Below are positions 48,801 to 54,609 of a DNA stretch of 62,383 nt, piece after piece. The stretch spans positions 1 through 62,383 of IMG/VR virus record IMGVR_UViG_3300030102_004440. One strand, 5' to 3'. Source of the DNA: a virus. Below the pieces are notes generated by a model. The model was not told where the DNA came from, did not search any database, and saw only the letters and a list, made by a program, of their open reading frames with translations. A program made the translations under genes and the position numbers. The first letter of the stretch is position 1. Every line of letters begins with the position of its first letter.

Positions 48801-50367
48801 CGAGCGTGGGGAGGACGTGAGGCGTGCTCCAGTGCGTGGATTCGGCATACGCCCAGCATGGGACGCAGGTGATGCGTACGAGTATGACAGAAGGAACAAC
48901 AGAAGCCCATATCGCAGGATATGGAACGATGCCAAACCCATCTTCAACCTGAAGGGGCTAGTGAACTTCTCGAACGGCAACGTCAGCGTGACTGCTGGAT
49001 ACACCATACCACGCTTCGGTGGCACTGACAACGACGAGAACCTCAATGGCACTGACAATGACCTCGTGGACGTGTTCGCACCGACGCATGCCCTCAGAGT
49101 GGGGGACATGGGCAACGGCAGGGGAATCAGATACCCCACCATGATGAACGAGGACGTGCTCACAGCACTCTCAGAGCCAATACACAAGACGGGCATCGTA
49201 CTGAGCCACAACACGGCAGAGCCTCTCTTCGGTGATGGTCTGCTCAGGCCGAGGGACGACACGCTGCAAAAGGACGAGGTGAAACGAGGCATAAGCGCTA
49301 GGATGGGCATAGACGACAAGGGACTCCTCAAACTGGATGCAGTCGTGAGCGATAGAGTGGAGAAGGTAGTAGGCGACACGCCACACAAGTCAGCCATATC
49401 CCGCACCAGTCCTAGGATAGGTCTCGATGCGGAGATAAGCGAAGACAGGGAGCAGAGCCACATAGTCATCAACACCGAGGCACACAGCCTACACACTGAC
49501 AGGAACGTGGGTCAGAGGGTCACGCTGCTAGGAGCATCGAACCTGCTGTCGGGAGCATCCACACTGAGCGATGCTGGATACACGTCAATATCCTTCGCAA
49601 GGCAAGCCGGAGGCTCGCCAATCAACAGCGTGCACAAGTACTCGCACACCAACATTTTCAGGCCGTACGGAGGCTCTTACATGCTTGAGTCACTCAACTA
49701 CGCTGGTGTCTTCGATGACACCGGCTGGGGGCTTTCCAACCTGACTGGCAGTGCCAACACGAGCAACCCGTACCAAGATGCGACCTTCACGAGCAACACG
49801 GTGAAGAACAACGAGACCGATTCGCTGGTACGCTTCCTGCTCAGACCGATACGCCTACTGGATGCGAAGCACGTCGAGGTGTTCAGACCGCACGACTCAT
49901 TGCACTCATCATCACCGCAGTACGCTCAGAACTACCTGAGAGCGACATCGGGAGGCAAGTACGGGATGTTCACCTACGAGACTCCGGGAGGCAGAACCAC
50001 GATAGACAACCTGCCCACTGGAAGAAGCGTGCCTGACGGCAATGGCCCATACATACCGATATTCGCGAAGTGGGACTCTGCACTGCAAATCCCCGACAGC
50101 AAAGGCCCTACGCTACCCGGCACGGAGGTGACAGGCTACGACAGCAGCAGCCTCCTATCCACCATAACGACAGCGATAGTATCGGACAACACGCTCCAGC
50201 ACCACCGTTCGGATGCTCCAAGGAGGAGACAGGCGCAAGACACGGACGAGGAAGCGCTACGCATGGACTACACCGTCAAGGCTAGGTTCAGCCAAGCGCT
50301 ACATGGCAAGGGACACAAGGGGGACGTGCAGTTCAGCGTCTCAGACCACAGCGGAGATGGTGCGTGA
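33814..50367 (+). CDS. Giant 5517-residue tail-tip/virion protein with N-terminal LamG-like domain
   Basis: One frame of 16.5 kb, intact throughout. Residues about 60-228 form a LamG/concanavalin-like jelly roll (MTFEAWVMPDCGGTIMEKEG, LHVVATVRPKSIDLYING, SNTYVGGKGGDFRGVMEAIH). Beta-rich phage modules follow, including NTDFTSIGAADNNVGTVFTS (codons about 35836-35895), a widespread phage domain. Helix-strand units such as NAAEEVVRLINQHAALNA and NGEELATVVGAAINAFPG recur. No enzyme motif is recognised. It follows the distal tail gene and precedes a hub-like gene, so it likely builds a large tail tip or host-contact structure. The LamG domain suggests glycan binding. A patch near 47281-47520 is only 32% GC. 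It is among the longest viral proteins I would expect. Confidence 0.75.
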   Translation: MTAIGKTNHAFFFDGVSDSILIPEGAFSAIGKKTSEGGSDVSRMLSDKNSDPSRSVIGANYPFMTFEAWVMPDCGGTIMEKEGQFKLSIGNVDTPGPAKFRVTLHNNGIRESHEISTANEVSAGNRYDGTVFPRSTFGGIHDSYNRFDTGNYGLVTDLNRNHRELLHVVATVRPKSIDLYINGALMAQKRFDATLGLVQSNSNTYVGGKGGDFRGVMEAIHISAGFRNTMANNNCPLVGDDTILLYRFEEPIAPIEKEYTFTTLTGGYDTNTLSTMTVTTADAKELAKTLTGNTVTTGTVDLTASPYSSGSYEIYDGTTGANISRTVAHVPYNLLINPGSIDRKTRKPNATPPERVRLHSIDVDTGVLTISSIHLDHNVDTNGGLVGVINKTRTTDVDDYFVVIGADLLIDNKSGKVYQPPHYNTQIIDRTGQMVIDESGYDNHGFVFSSRMATTATDSNNPYAVVWPLEDSDGWKIGHSGRHIGNHVDGHSFLTILPRASDEIVNQRGNGRAEIIDLVYDEMQDGVDQQIAINSQIDIYRDFDQLEISRITNTGTVTSAINSYQNTNSPPAGKRELIAIGGDRFDFTPFLLKGPAPTLQTKYENDLRTHHLRPSSKSRVALLHVPELKTTTVKFAPYVEIHYNAIDLTGESMHTTTNAGSFVSGQQYVIVSAGNTDFTSIGAADNNVGTVFTSTGVGSGTGTARRYQPLLMVEKTVPAGNVPTGGGSYVYDAIVASLASGKTLYSAGGVIDAVTGDAILATPHSMIGDNSEGYEADFALDDSLTPSKYTPRAISTSVNSTPSVIRESSSTTGTHESVFNRMTMDKILGGTTLTDKGIFNRVEPETVVSSPSAGEFDTGIPHVSSHIHEVFDIIDNIEVVDNVSNVRLIVQPSDRRRTNQLSSLKSLVEDTAPVNLMTPMYLLSRARVRAVKESEGENASLTTIECIGLAESAITRSVSLTGSGSPDSHVVKEIEPNAPVVTVTLGGPGQGAMDTAPVNQRSVLAHESYSTRRAYAVTATRLDIDFVAGSGTLHIEPLNNKSTSLSSWGTYGFPKVGRIYLPDGTSAKYSSKTGSTFVFSSAAVGSGDFVSGRGREFTTITELLNSAGYMEGSVSGTTATVYGNFTIMSEPDFGSNSDLENGTTVNDRMHQSLNDVSHDYQLGTQFASTRALAEIPVFSKQFFHNNVGPDNAFKIHVDATHTAHTYNPSPVGRRMKDVEPADREAQSAYAYAISQNKHVKSATLQKWDDSTRQLTVSDPKVFPSAATTSGRIAGVNQNRYRRVFTAEGEWGWYANDPAGDGYIELVNLDYNVSQNFISSLKEGISLFVGGPVVENATPMASDDLTPSSDFESRGEFYHDAASVKTQGGNVDYGLRQYVSAVEFKAGPESNPHAARVETGRARGTVQAQTEENIAVDLNEKVLIVTLSEEDFNKFPDLGYDTLAAAPTEQGQLLYVVEHEDNGTIYKYHYHGHLKNIRTDVDIPKTSIVLGFYEFAVTYPNSLEGKEIYLARKSRKAIQDLNVGTTANPIYNQGNSAQYSSALYDEVLGSTHKVGTTTTVSGSTITVTTAAGKSLNDLHGGNLKKGDYIYFHTTGGSFSGTIFPIGTVSDVATVNTSGEQVVTVTGRSNLTPGAGTYDVRVSMGDYIDRDAVLNATWLNPYAPGGLRNGDTIWANMSYNNPHAVEGLFAKSRGVYDESQVWQEFNGGMAQVDDNPRDSVPMENFLIGNTCLETARNYVQHVNRTIEENYTALGISTNKAPTIAYIDPYLSTEDHARVLLYDVRNDREFVAFQDIHMQVQSSPQATQLGWPKEVVEEGEDTSNPLHSINAKYNGAGPSPWTTQIDVANGFPSQNPYIRSTQQSKFIEGAYAHDLANRHTSDLIDSTTIANLSVALPTDGRVIAGSRLYGKAHGHHVHTGYSYGGIVDGYKSGNSTTPRTKDEVVLYEKAEKLHSLSRIQTTEADFFIGKLIDWRNTPTDGLTRTMRDPSTFFDTPDGTRVIPAFLCLRGIRSETLDLSSHELTYLDKRPQWTNMDFVRRLTIDMGEVALRDGVTNVQNAAEEVVRLINQHAALNARTGGGSAHDPHPFWDYEVGKNDKGTHMGYIRAHIGREVEDLNGDRGFTIVIHSTVPGASGRNFCAWLDNSKGQTAYQPQFLIGHGGRWRNFWALPEESEGENMHPAPMPLNKHGRPFAPVTTLQQYISTQNTGEDVTSVADFDDSNLLRAVSESLSGNSNNTASLESLDVKGSTSSLVKGLRTGTRAMSRINFGGLVAAGIPGWSPIAGRYGMGKKGNSSSNNRYGTPSLSDYSSHIPASQVTSDSIGTQPIYGFRLRNNVGNESGVRLIYRRMGDSIANENTVLPNTIEDEVCIFFDDRSVADGGFTIGAHMHGSGDATGRSTMTAGTTHGWFGNEWRGVPAPSIVTSMTTTYDSTNSALTVTAVESPMPQFNNATDKNNQLSYLGFPKENGVFQASVHTGDVGKVYSYSKRVGNVFYGVTPTIASGTYLMSPVINWTCVLTDEVIAAATAAAINATSDEINSEEGLSFDCTNMYATDGRTFSEWGIKPDSIRIRAFNPNSNVKPLSDDYTATLQRDLGIKAAHLEFGELEGAHEPTGEGTRPDWFFGLNSLSITDADIDAGKSIDCGYIPYNLLEIRTIGRGPRANTATPILVDSQNTPVDTRTWMENLKGMRFTRSYGDHILPKIDNPMGQFATSVNTQTSWNNRLLVVSTVTEGGGLLIPKGTSAQSVGEKKKIFLREDISAMATWSNSSTLVLDEKSQSQNWPTTMPTNDFIFSLFADPKRAREFAGLRSLGSVMSEPIVYFRGGKSGDDHSVPLFFGGGFSGVVMDVNDGTQNDYSSFYTHPYANGPMGVAGLQNANEISTSHAILDANAMFAFFPGAALCNQHRGSITPPAFNKDNVLSPDLDKGATTYSNPAGNNDLTHNLIKAKAVPLVLRFAHQTARYEDHVDGVDIDSKTTYLIFGPGQAFPFMKETTTAGAVNYSHSSTGNGSNTIEPYPGRVVKVGNHWASPPPPMDTALYFTPPNNTLYNARAGFHWRAMVNWESPAGYANKGKLAQRPAHGRHYGQQFNDDTPTSASDLSLMFPRSHTPTIGFGITMAADTVFHMDGGFHPGGHWMDNQITFNPPHPNKATRIKGAANAGGSNQGVQPHWEAANQVHPTAFRASGVMTGRIIDYLAGIDLGGQGGNQADTVSVTDAKMEYIVVDGTRCQNGEELATVVGAAINAFPGAGALKAMGGTHMPSMGNAMRQDRYAWVDIGAVATYDVSSTAGYNILSGTADGNGTTFTQAYLEQIPASGWLRLYKDDGGSEDYAWTPYHSREVLKDSSNWKVKFYMSPNRLKGVSKAENSSTFTANSFPTIDSSYDIYVWTKAGTMRFNNENATSRDHMCQVHFSGIADAIDRTRPIGSVGWHGERYSYLNSLKITTSVTKNSVTTNSTGYAAGLGAYHPMLAFSPYGTAGTVVGLHSHVPVVTSMFGSPESTPSIDGIGNNLGTHMKKTNFYTKYNHITGSGGGWDTYTYNFNDTDETGNANQWADPSNYAGTLPEELTRPQGLYSHAFVVVSYDAESTLICKRDNDGIEGTGDWLHVHGQSSDPIQYAGTTRWDERIHGEDRFVAPANAGPNVEALIVDGTALPSGTLTNANWASTTFNATTGTGSYFHSAVTGSSGSEKDRKLKNAVPGLNKIGDLLFDLDHSVGSALLESDDAERNTAAHKYSTAHTTSYPTPYWLGDVNGFQMYEDSAVRNFSVENIVWKRMDGGNLSLPASNARGLGAVPWTTRISSNIAYTTGEKLLGNVRFTFETTNGAMLPVLQAQELSHPELVKKNPYTVNNVLMIPNEEVQFRSIRVIDDAGEIHKIEGGSPLGTVIRGFRPTTNRSIKGRAPAVANSGNTPNLKVMLPNPDSIPGNIVVRSGFDPLQAYQNETIGSGGMHHPDLGSSDTGHLFNNTVAGPRMSPTYEDHNWERIDPVTFDSQVGAWNNNAPLDTSYELHDRTLFFHVTKMGHSHTHRYPTVYTHALGVRNYSGNVSSWDATNGNLKMNSSVKNNPVFDNNITVSAGDEILNYSGFGTKEVSDNRRFIRMYDTITEEGVVMSYTSTGTSGAEQNWFKGVTGDIELADFLSKYFTLNDTSGEYEPNATVKVVPSYYVPAGSTRFFAARRMRDHAEVSGNSPDMAETLYFNGDTVAYNAYSRPKLTPMPFPRMGHHFVTPTMPMLPGHWAHPAYQSLYERHLLDYGMQTGFRDTAFFDDLKTQTNKKANITNLADNINPLEPEINFSAINAAPSGPSDIHGGAFSLMFETGIRYDGYGVLASSGTNAGDINKLGGHSVVLEAAGNYTLGRHFPDPVEVGAYQIVIQPNVFDNQLVGYHNSGKLTSQQINTVIAIKEDATKGGLTLVLAKEVGADVRGCEVFVNEVMLDINPDPGSQFTNIPTLMSYNPLGVQLTESPSFTRRGFPYSVMMSDATPGYTLNIPWWSILHKEDPSGNSNAFLKMSQYTPHDYYHICRNTFGSIGKQLTINGYTSAYIDIYSGNMQTTSIIPKSTVISFDSSAGRIQVDNANLFPLKNYYSEVIEYTAKNGNKYSKPLLSRSGSTFDINKGDYLTVAGGSDAFWTNLFDGAVLRMSSAFNNIPTGTIITDKRKSIFANILDDVISGNDDTNSGYVPDAFLCMWHHNLGRPNTYFSDSRTTFGGNAVDKKPYNSLPEHFETIHYHDFSYAISNGPFDFLIKTPSVLLKDGTAVAGDSTHDAGGTNVMLAGYWPCGSRGGAQASDLGYYSMVGATWNTHLTSQRANFASSAQYEFVDNDDDGIYRGSSAPGDSTDIIGLVIGSTAATKRRAYGHRFGVLQATNRPRYGLSPARMVYENTANIEGKNTTDADSGPLVQMESTDWEWGGNGTSSSTFPVTYVGVMERQTNFAGMLGHDKQEMQVRYSDGRRMTRPFGTPVRTIRNPSAVRRDWWGDVNGLGITSLSIASQHYLVDWWGNERGEDVRRAPVRGFGIRPAWDAGDAYEYDRRNNRSPYRRIWNDAKPIFNLKGLVNFSNGNVSVTAGYTIPRFGGTDNDENLNGTDNDLVDVFAPTHALRVGDMGNGRGIRYPTMMNEDVLTALSEPIHKTGIVLSHNTAEPLFGDGLLRPRDDTLQKDEVKRGISARMGIDDKGLLKLDAVVSDRVEKVVGDTPHKSAISRTSPRIGLDAEISEDREQSHIVINTEAHSLHTDRNVGQRVTLLGASNLLSGASTLSDAGYTSISFARQAGGSPINSVHKYSHTNIFRPYGGSYMLESLNYAGVFDDTGWGLSNLTGSANTSNPYQDATFTSNTVKNNETDSLVRFLLRPIRLLDAKHVEVFRPHDSLHSSSPQYAQNYLRATSGGKYGMFTYETPGGRTTIDNLPTGRSVPDGNGPYIPIFAKWDSALQIPDSKGPTLPGTEVTGYDSSSLLSTITTAIVSDNTLQHHRSDAPRRRQAQDTDEEALRMDYTVKARFSQALHGKGHKGDVQFSVSDHSGDGA
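47281..47520. other. AT-rich island inside the giant gene
   Basis: By hand count 76 of 240 bases are G or C (32%), against about 57% in a sampled line at 45001-45060. The codons change too: TAT, ATA, AAT and AAA dominate. The frame is intact and the product remains beta-rich. It may be a recombined segment. Confidence 0.6.
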
Positions 50368-51773
50368 TGGTGAGGATAACCCCGACGCAAGGTCACTTCG
50401 ACTCGTCACTAGACACCATGGCCACGAAGTTGAGAGCGCCCGTGTTCGTTGACAACGCACTGCACTATGCCAAGGTGGAGAGCAGCAGCGAGGGGAGCAA
50501 GGTCACGATAGAGAACTCGAATGCTGAGAACTACGACCTCGCTACCGAGAAGGCTTACTCCGTAGTGGAGAGCGAGTCGACGGTCTACCTCACGCATCGC
50601 GAGACGGACGGGCACAGCCTGAAGAGCGCCATATACGGTAGCAAGGGCAAGAATGCAACGACACCACTGCTGTATGGAGCAGCCGACGAGAGCAAGAGGC
50701 TCATCGGCAAGACCACCACAGCGACCCAAGAAGGCTTGCGTGTGGAACTCAGAAATATGAAGGGGAGACGATTGAGAACGATAGGCTTCGACGACAACGC
50801 AGTCAGACTGGGGCAGACGGTCGATGTCGGCTTCCGCACCACTGACTTGGCCATGAGACTGGGGGACAGCATAACAGGCTCTATCACATCGGTATCGATA
50901 GGCAACCCCCTGAACACGGTCAACAGTTCTCAGAGGAGGCAGCACAGCAACGTGTTCCTAGCAGCCAACTTCAATGGTGTGAACCTAATCACCTCGCTAA
51001 GGTATCTGTCAAAGCACGACAATGCCATTCCCGTCTTCAACAGGTTCGGCTCTCTGTTGCATGTGCCAATGTCGTACTTCTCGTCGTTGAGGGTACTTGA
51101 TGCCGACAACAGATTGGGCAACAAGGACACCATACCACTTGAGGACAGTCAGAACAGAGTGTCGGTCAGAGGCAGGGCAGTCGCCCTCAACGAGGAACTG
51201 ATAGTGACGATGGACGACAGGTCGAGGCAACAGGGCAGGTTCGACAATGACGTCATAGAGAACATAACCCCGGTCTTCGATGCGTCAATCACCTCCATGC
51301 AGCAAGCGAGGAGAGTCGCTAGGAAGATGCTCAAGGCCAACAGCGCCATGCTCGGCAGGGTAGTCACCCAAGGTCATCCCAACTCATTCGACCTGAGACC
51401 CGGAGACGTGGTGATGTACGATGGTGAGAAGAGAGTCATAGTGGAGGCCAACCACGTCATGTCGAAGGGCACTTCGGACTTCACCTTCGTCAGCATCAAG
51501 AGCGGCATAGACGGCATATTGCAGGGCATATTCGAAGCGGGCATCACGGAGTCAGCGGTGAAGAACCCGGACACGACCCAGCAGATAATCGAGGAGAACT
51601 TCTCCTTCTTCAACACATTCAACATCACGGTAGTACCCATCGTCACCCTGACTAGGGTGGCAAGCAACGGTTTCCTAATAGGGCGAAACGGAAATAGGGG
51701 CAGGGTAGGTGGGAACTACAAGGTACTAGGATTGAACAAGGGAACATCGATAACCATGAGAGGTGATTTGTAA
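50367..51773 (+). CDS. Baseplate hub-like protein
   Basis: 468 residues. Near residues 305-365, SITSMQQARRVARKMLKANS followed by FDLRPGDVVMYDGEKRVIVEANHV resembles the domain of gpD/gp27-type hub proteins. In these, a paired helix precedes a strand with L-x-PGD. Earlier parts are beta-rich. It would form a trimeric ring at the tail tip. The ATG at 50367 overlaps the giant gene's stop. The position between tail-tip and fibre genes fits. Confidence 0.55.
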   Translation: MVRITPTQGHFDSSLDTMATKLRAPVFVDNALHYAKVESSSEGSKVTIENSNAENYDLATEKAYSVVESESTVYLTHRETDGHSLKSAIYGSKGKNATTPLLYGAADESKRLIGKTTTATQEGLRVELRNMKGRRLRTIGFDDNAVRLGQTVDVGFRTTDLAMRLGDSITGSITSVSIGNPLNTVNSSQRRQHSNVFLAANFNGVNLITSLRYLSKHDNAIPVFNRFGSLLHVPMSYFSSLRVLDADNRLGNKDTIPLEDSQNRVSVRGRAVALNEELIVTMDDRSRQQGRFDNDVIENITPVFDASITSMQQARRVARKMLKANSAMLGRVVTQGHPNSFDLRPGDVVMYDGEKRVIVEANHVMSKGTSDFTFVSIKSGIDGILQGIFEAGITESAVKNPDTTQQIIEENFSFFNTFNITVVPIVTLTRVASNGFLIGRNGNRGRVGGNYKVLGLNKGTSITMRGDL

Positions 51774-52117
51774 TGCCAGCGAACGACCATTTGAAGAGAC
51801 TAATGATAGAGACGGTAGCCGACAACATCAACGAGATGGTGATAGGGTTCGACGGTACTCCTGCCACATCCTCGGATGGCTCTGCCGGTCGTCCTGCGGT
51901 CACCATATCCCCAACCGTCAAGATACTCGACAACGCCACACTATTGGTCGAAGGAACGCTCACAACAGCCGATTCCTACGATGAAACTTTGAAGGAAGTC
52001 TTTGTGCAACTACGTGGTACGAATGGGTTCACGCCGATTACTAGACACGTTTTCAGGCCGATACAGAAGAGTGCGAACAACGAAGTGAAGATACAATTGG
52101 TCATAGAGGTGCAATAG
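51773..52117 (+). CDS. Small baseplate/fibre-attachment protein candidate
   Basis: 114 residues with a GAGGTGA site before the ATG. A short N-terminal helix (HLKRLMIETVADNINEMVIG) is followed by beta strands (AVTISPTVKILDNATLLVEG, then VFVQLRGTNGFTPITRHVF, VKIQLVIEVQ). It sits between hub and fibre genes and ends 1 nt before the first fibre, suggesting an adaptor. Not recognised. Confidence 0.5.
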   Translation: MPANDHLKRLMIETVADNINEMVIGFDGTPATSSDGSAGRPAVTISPTVKILDNATLLVEGTLTTADSYDETLKEVFVQLRGTNGFTPITRHVFRPIQKSANNEVKIQLVIEVQ

Positions 52118-52118
52118 A

Positions 52119-54596
52119 ATGTCAGACAATCCGCTATACACGAACACCAAGGGCCTGACTGACGGTGACTTCCTCCTATCACCATCGTTGACCAATCTGT
52201 ACGAGGCGATTCACGGCAACGGAATCATGCTGTACGAGGACAGCGCAACTAGCCCGTCGGGAAGGAGAAACACTCCGGCAGACCTACCGGGCGCGATATC
52301 GCATAGCGTCAACGTACTCACAATCAAGGGCGGATACGCCACCATAGACGGTCTCCTAGTGGACTTCGGCGGAGGATACGACGCAGGTCACGATGACCCG
52401 CTAGACCACGTTCTGAAACTCAACTCGGACACCATAAACGGCGGCGGCACTGAACTAACGAACGCCTCGCACACAGCGCTACTAGTCGTGTACGTCTCCA
52501 CGGAGGGTGGAAACCACGCTAGCACCTCAAGCGGCTTCGATACAAGCGGCAGTGCCGTAAAGCACATCCAAGTGGAGATGGGAACTCCAGTCACGAGCGG
52601 ATTCCCAGTCACTCCCGAAGCGTTCCTAGAGGATTCGAAGGCTGCTTTGGCCAGCAAGCAGAGCACCGTGCTCGCAGTTCTGAAGGTCAATAGAGACGCA
52701 TCAGGTGGCACGGACAACGACCTGAACCTCAACGTCACAGACGTCTACGACATGAGGACGTTCATCCGCCCAAACGCCCCGATATACATGAGTCCGATGA
52801 CCAAGGACGACGTGGCGGTCTACACGAACAGAATCAACAACCACACTCTAATTGACGGGATGCATGGGAGCAGCAACGAGAACGGCTCGCTCACCGCATC
52901 GAAGTTCGGTGCTCTGTGGATGAGCAAGAACGAGTCGGATGAGAGCGTCCTGTACTTCAGCGGCGAGCAAGGCGCTGCTAGATACTCTTGGAGGCTCGGC
53001 CCTAACGCCACCATACTCAATGAGAACATGAATGGCAATCTGACCTTCAAGAAGGACGGTGGAACTCACTTCCTCCTACACGCCGCTGGAGGCACACGGC
53101 AGTTGAACCCGGTGGGGGACTTCCCACTCAGCCACACGATAAACGTCTACAATTACAGCAGCGACTCGTCATCAATCACATTCAACGGCACGAACGACGG
53201 GAATAGCGGTGCTAACTCGTACTCGATAGCGGCAGGTCAGAGCATCATATTTACTTGGTCAGGGAACGCAGGTGGTGCGGACGCTAACAACGGATGGCAG
53301 CAGTCCTTCGTATCGGGGAACGTGAACGCAGTTGTAGCCGGTAGCGCGAATGGCGAGATACAGTTCAAGAACGGCAGCAACTTCGCCGCATCCTCCAACC
53401 TCAGTTTCAACAACTCCACAAACGTGCTTACGATAAGCGGCAAGGTTTCTATGAACAACCTGCTGGAGAATCCGACTGGGGTAGATTTCACCAAGAGCAA
53501 CGCGAACCCCGGCACTACCGCAGCAGAGACGCTGTGGGTGCAGAATGGAGGCGCTAATGATGGTCGACTCTACCTAGGTGCGAACAAGATAGCGTTCGGG
53601 TCGGACTCGTTCGGCGCTACCACGCTGCTGGAACTGACTGATGTCGATGAGGCTGACTTCACTGGTCACGCTGGTCAGTTCCTCAAGGTCAACAGCACAC
53701 CCAACAAGGTAGTGTTCGGCACGATAGCAAGCGGTGACCTACCGACGAACCTGAACACCGTGACCAGCATAGGCCCTGCTGGTACGCTAACTGTCAACCA
53801 AGACCTGACTGTGACTGGCGACCTGATTGTCAGCGGTGACAGCACGACCCTGAACGTGGGCACGATAGAGGTCGAGGACTTGACGATAGAACTCGCCAAG
53901 GGCGCAGGTGGGGATGCTGCTGCCGATGGCGCTGGTATCATCGTAGACTCCTCCGATGGGGACAAGGACATACTCTATGACAACACAGCCAACGTCCTAG
54001 GATGGGCATTCAGCGAGAACATAGTGCCGAAGAACGGCGTCACCAAGACCGTCGGCACAAGCGCGAGGAAGTGGAACGACGGACACTTCACATCGCTGAA
54101 CAGCGGCGCGCTCACTGCCACCACAATCACAGGCAGCAGCACAGTGGCAATAGCCACAGACGTCCTGAAGGTAGACACTGGCAACAACAGGGTGGGTATC
54201 AAGCAGGGCACGCCGCTGGCGACCTTGCAGATGAAGAGCGTGGGCTTCGACTACACGACTTCCTCCATCAGCAGCGCCAACGCCAGCAGTGCTCACAACA
54301 TAGTGCTGTTCAATAAAACTCAGTTCAGGACTGCGAAGGTTCTCGTTGAGTTGGTGAACAACGGCACTGACGGCAATCCTGACAGATTCGAATCCCACGA
54401 AGTGATAGTCACCCACAATGGCACGACGGCGAAGGGAGTGGCGTACGGCAGCGTCCGAACCGACAATACCGTCAATTTCTGTACCTTCGATGCAAGTATA
54501 AGTGGGAACGATGTCCGCTTGGACGTGACTACCCCCTCCTCAGAGAATGGAGACCAGTACGCAATCAAGTTATCTTGGCAGGGGATGACCGCATGA
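52119..54596 (+). CDS. Tail fibre protein 1
   Basis: 825 residues, strand-rich with Gly/Asn/Thr/Ser repeats. The N-terminal about 330 residues are a distinct beta domain (LYTNTKGLTDGDFLLSPSLT), plausibly for tail attachment. A shared fibre module VTGDLIVSGDSTTLNVGTIE...VEDLTIELAKG (about 53800-54010) occurs in all three fibres. The C-terminal about 100 residues (FRTAKVLVELVNNG, then ESHEVIVTHNGTTAKGVAYG) match the end of fibre 2, probably a receptor-binding or trimerisation tip. Fibres of this kind bind the host surface. It follows a GAGGTG site. Confidence 0.7.
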   Translation: MSDNPLYTNTKGLTDGDFLLSPSLTNLYEAIHGNGIMLYEDSATSPSGRRNTPADLPGAISHSVNVLTIKGGYATIDGLLVDFGGGYDAGHDDPLDHVLKLNSDTINGGGTELTNASHTALLVVYVSTEGGNHASTSSGFDTSGSAVKHIQVEMGTPVTSGFPVTPEAFLEDSKAALASKQSTVLAVLKVNRDASGGTDNDLNLNVTDVYDMRTFIRPNAPIYMSPMTKDDVAVYTNRINNHTLIDGMHGSSNENGSLTASKFGALWMSKNESDESVLYFSGEQGAARYSWRLGPNATILNENMNGNLTFKKDGGTHFLLHAAGGTRQLNPVGDFPLSHTINVYNYSSDSSSITFNGTNDGNSGANSYSIAAGQSIIFTWSGNAGGADANNGWQQSFVSGNVNAVVAGSANGEIQFKNGSNFAASSNLSFNNSTNVLTISGKVSMNNLLENPTGVDFTKSNANPGTTAAETLWVQNGGANDGRLYLGANKIAFGSDSFGATTLLELTDVDEADFTGHAGQFLKVNSTPNKVVFGTIASGDLPTNLNTVTSIGPAGTLTVNQDLTVTGDLIVSGDSTTLNVGTIEVEDLTIELAKGAGGDAAADGAGIIVDSSDGDKDILYDNTANVLGWAFSENIVPKNGVTKTVGTSARKWNDGHFTSLNSGALTATTITGSSTVAIATDVLKVDTGNNRVGIKQGTPLATLQMKSVGFDYTTSSISSANASSAHNIVLFNKTQFRTAKVLVELVNNGTDGNPDRFESHEVIVTHNGTTAKGVAYGSVRTDNTVNFCTFDASISGNDVRLDVTTPSSENGDQYAIKLSWQGMTA

Positions 54597-54597
54597 T

Positions 54598-54605
54598 GGA
54601 GGTGA
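54598..54605 (+). promoter_or_regulatory. Strong ribosome site GGAGGTGA of fibre 2
   Basis: GGAGGTGATTAGATGG spans the site and the ATG at 54610. The same GAGGTGATTAGATGG leader recurs at 62367-62381 before the last, partial gene. Confidence 0.65.
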
Positions 54606-54609
54606 TTAG

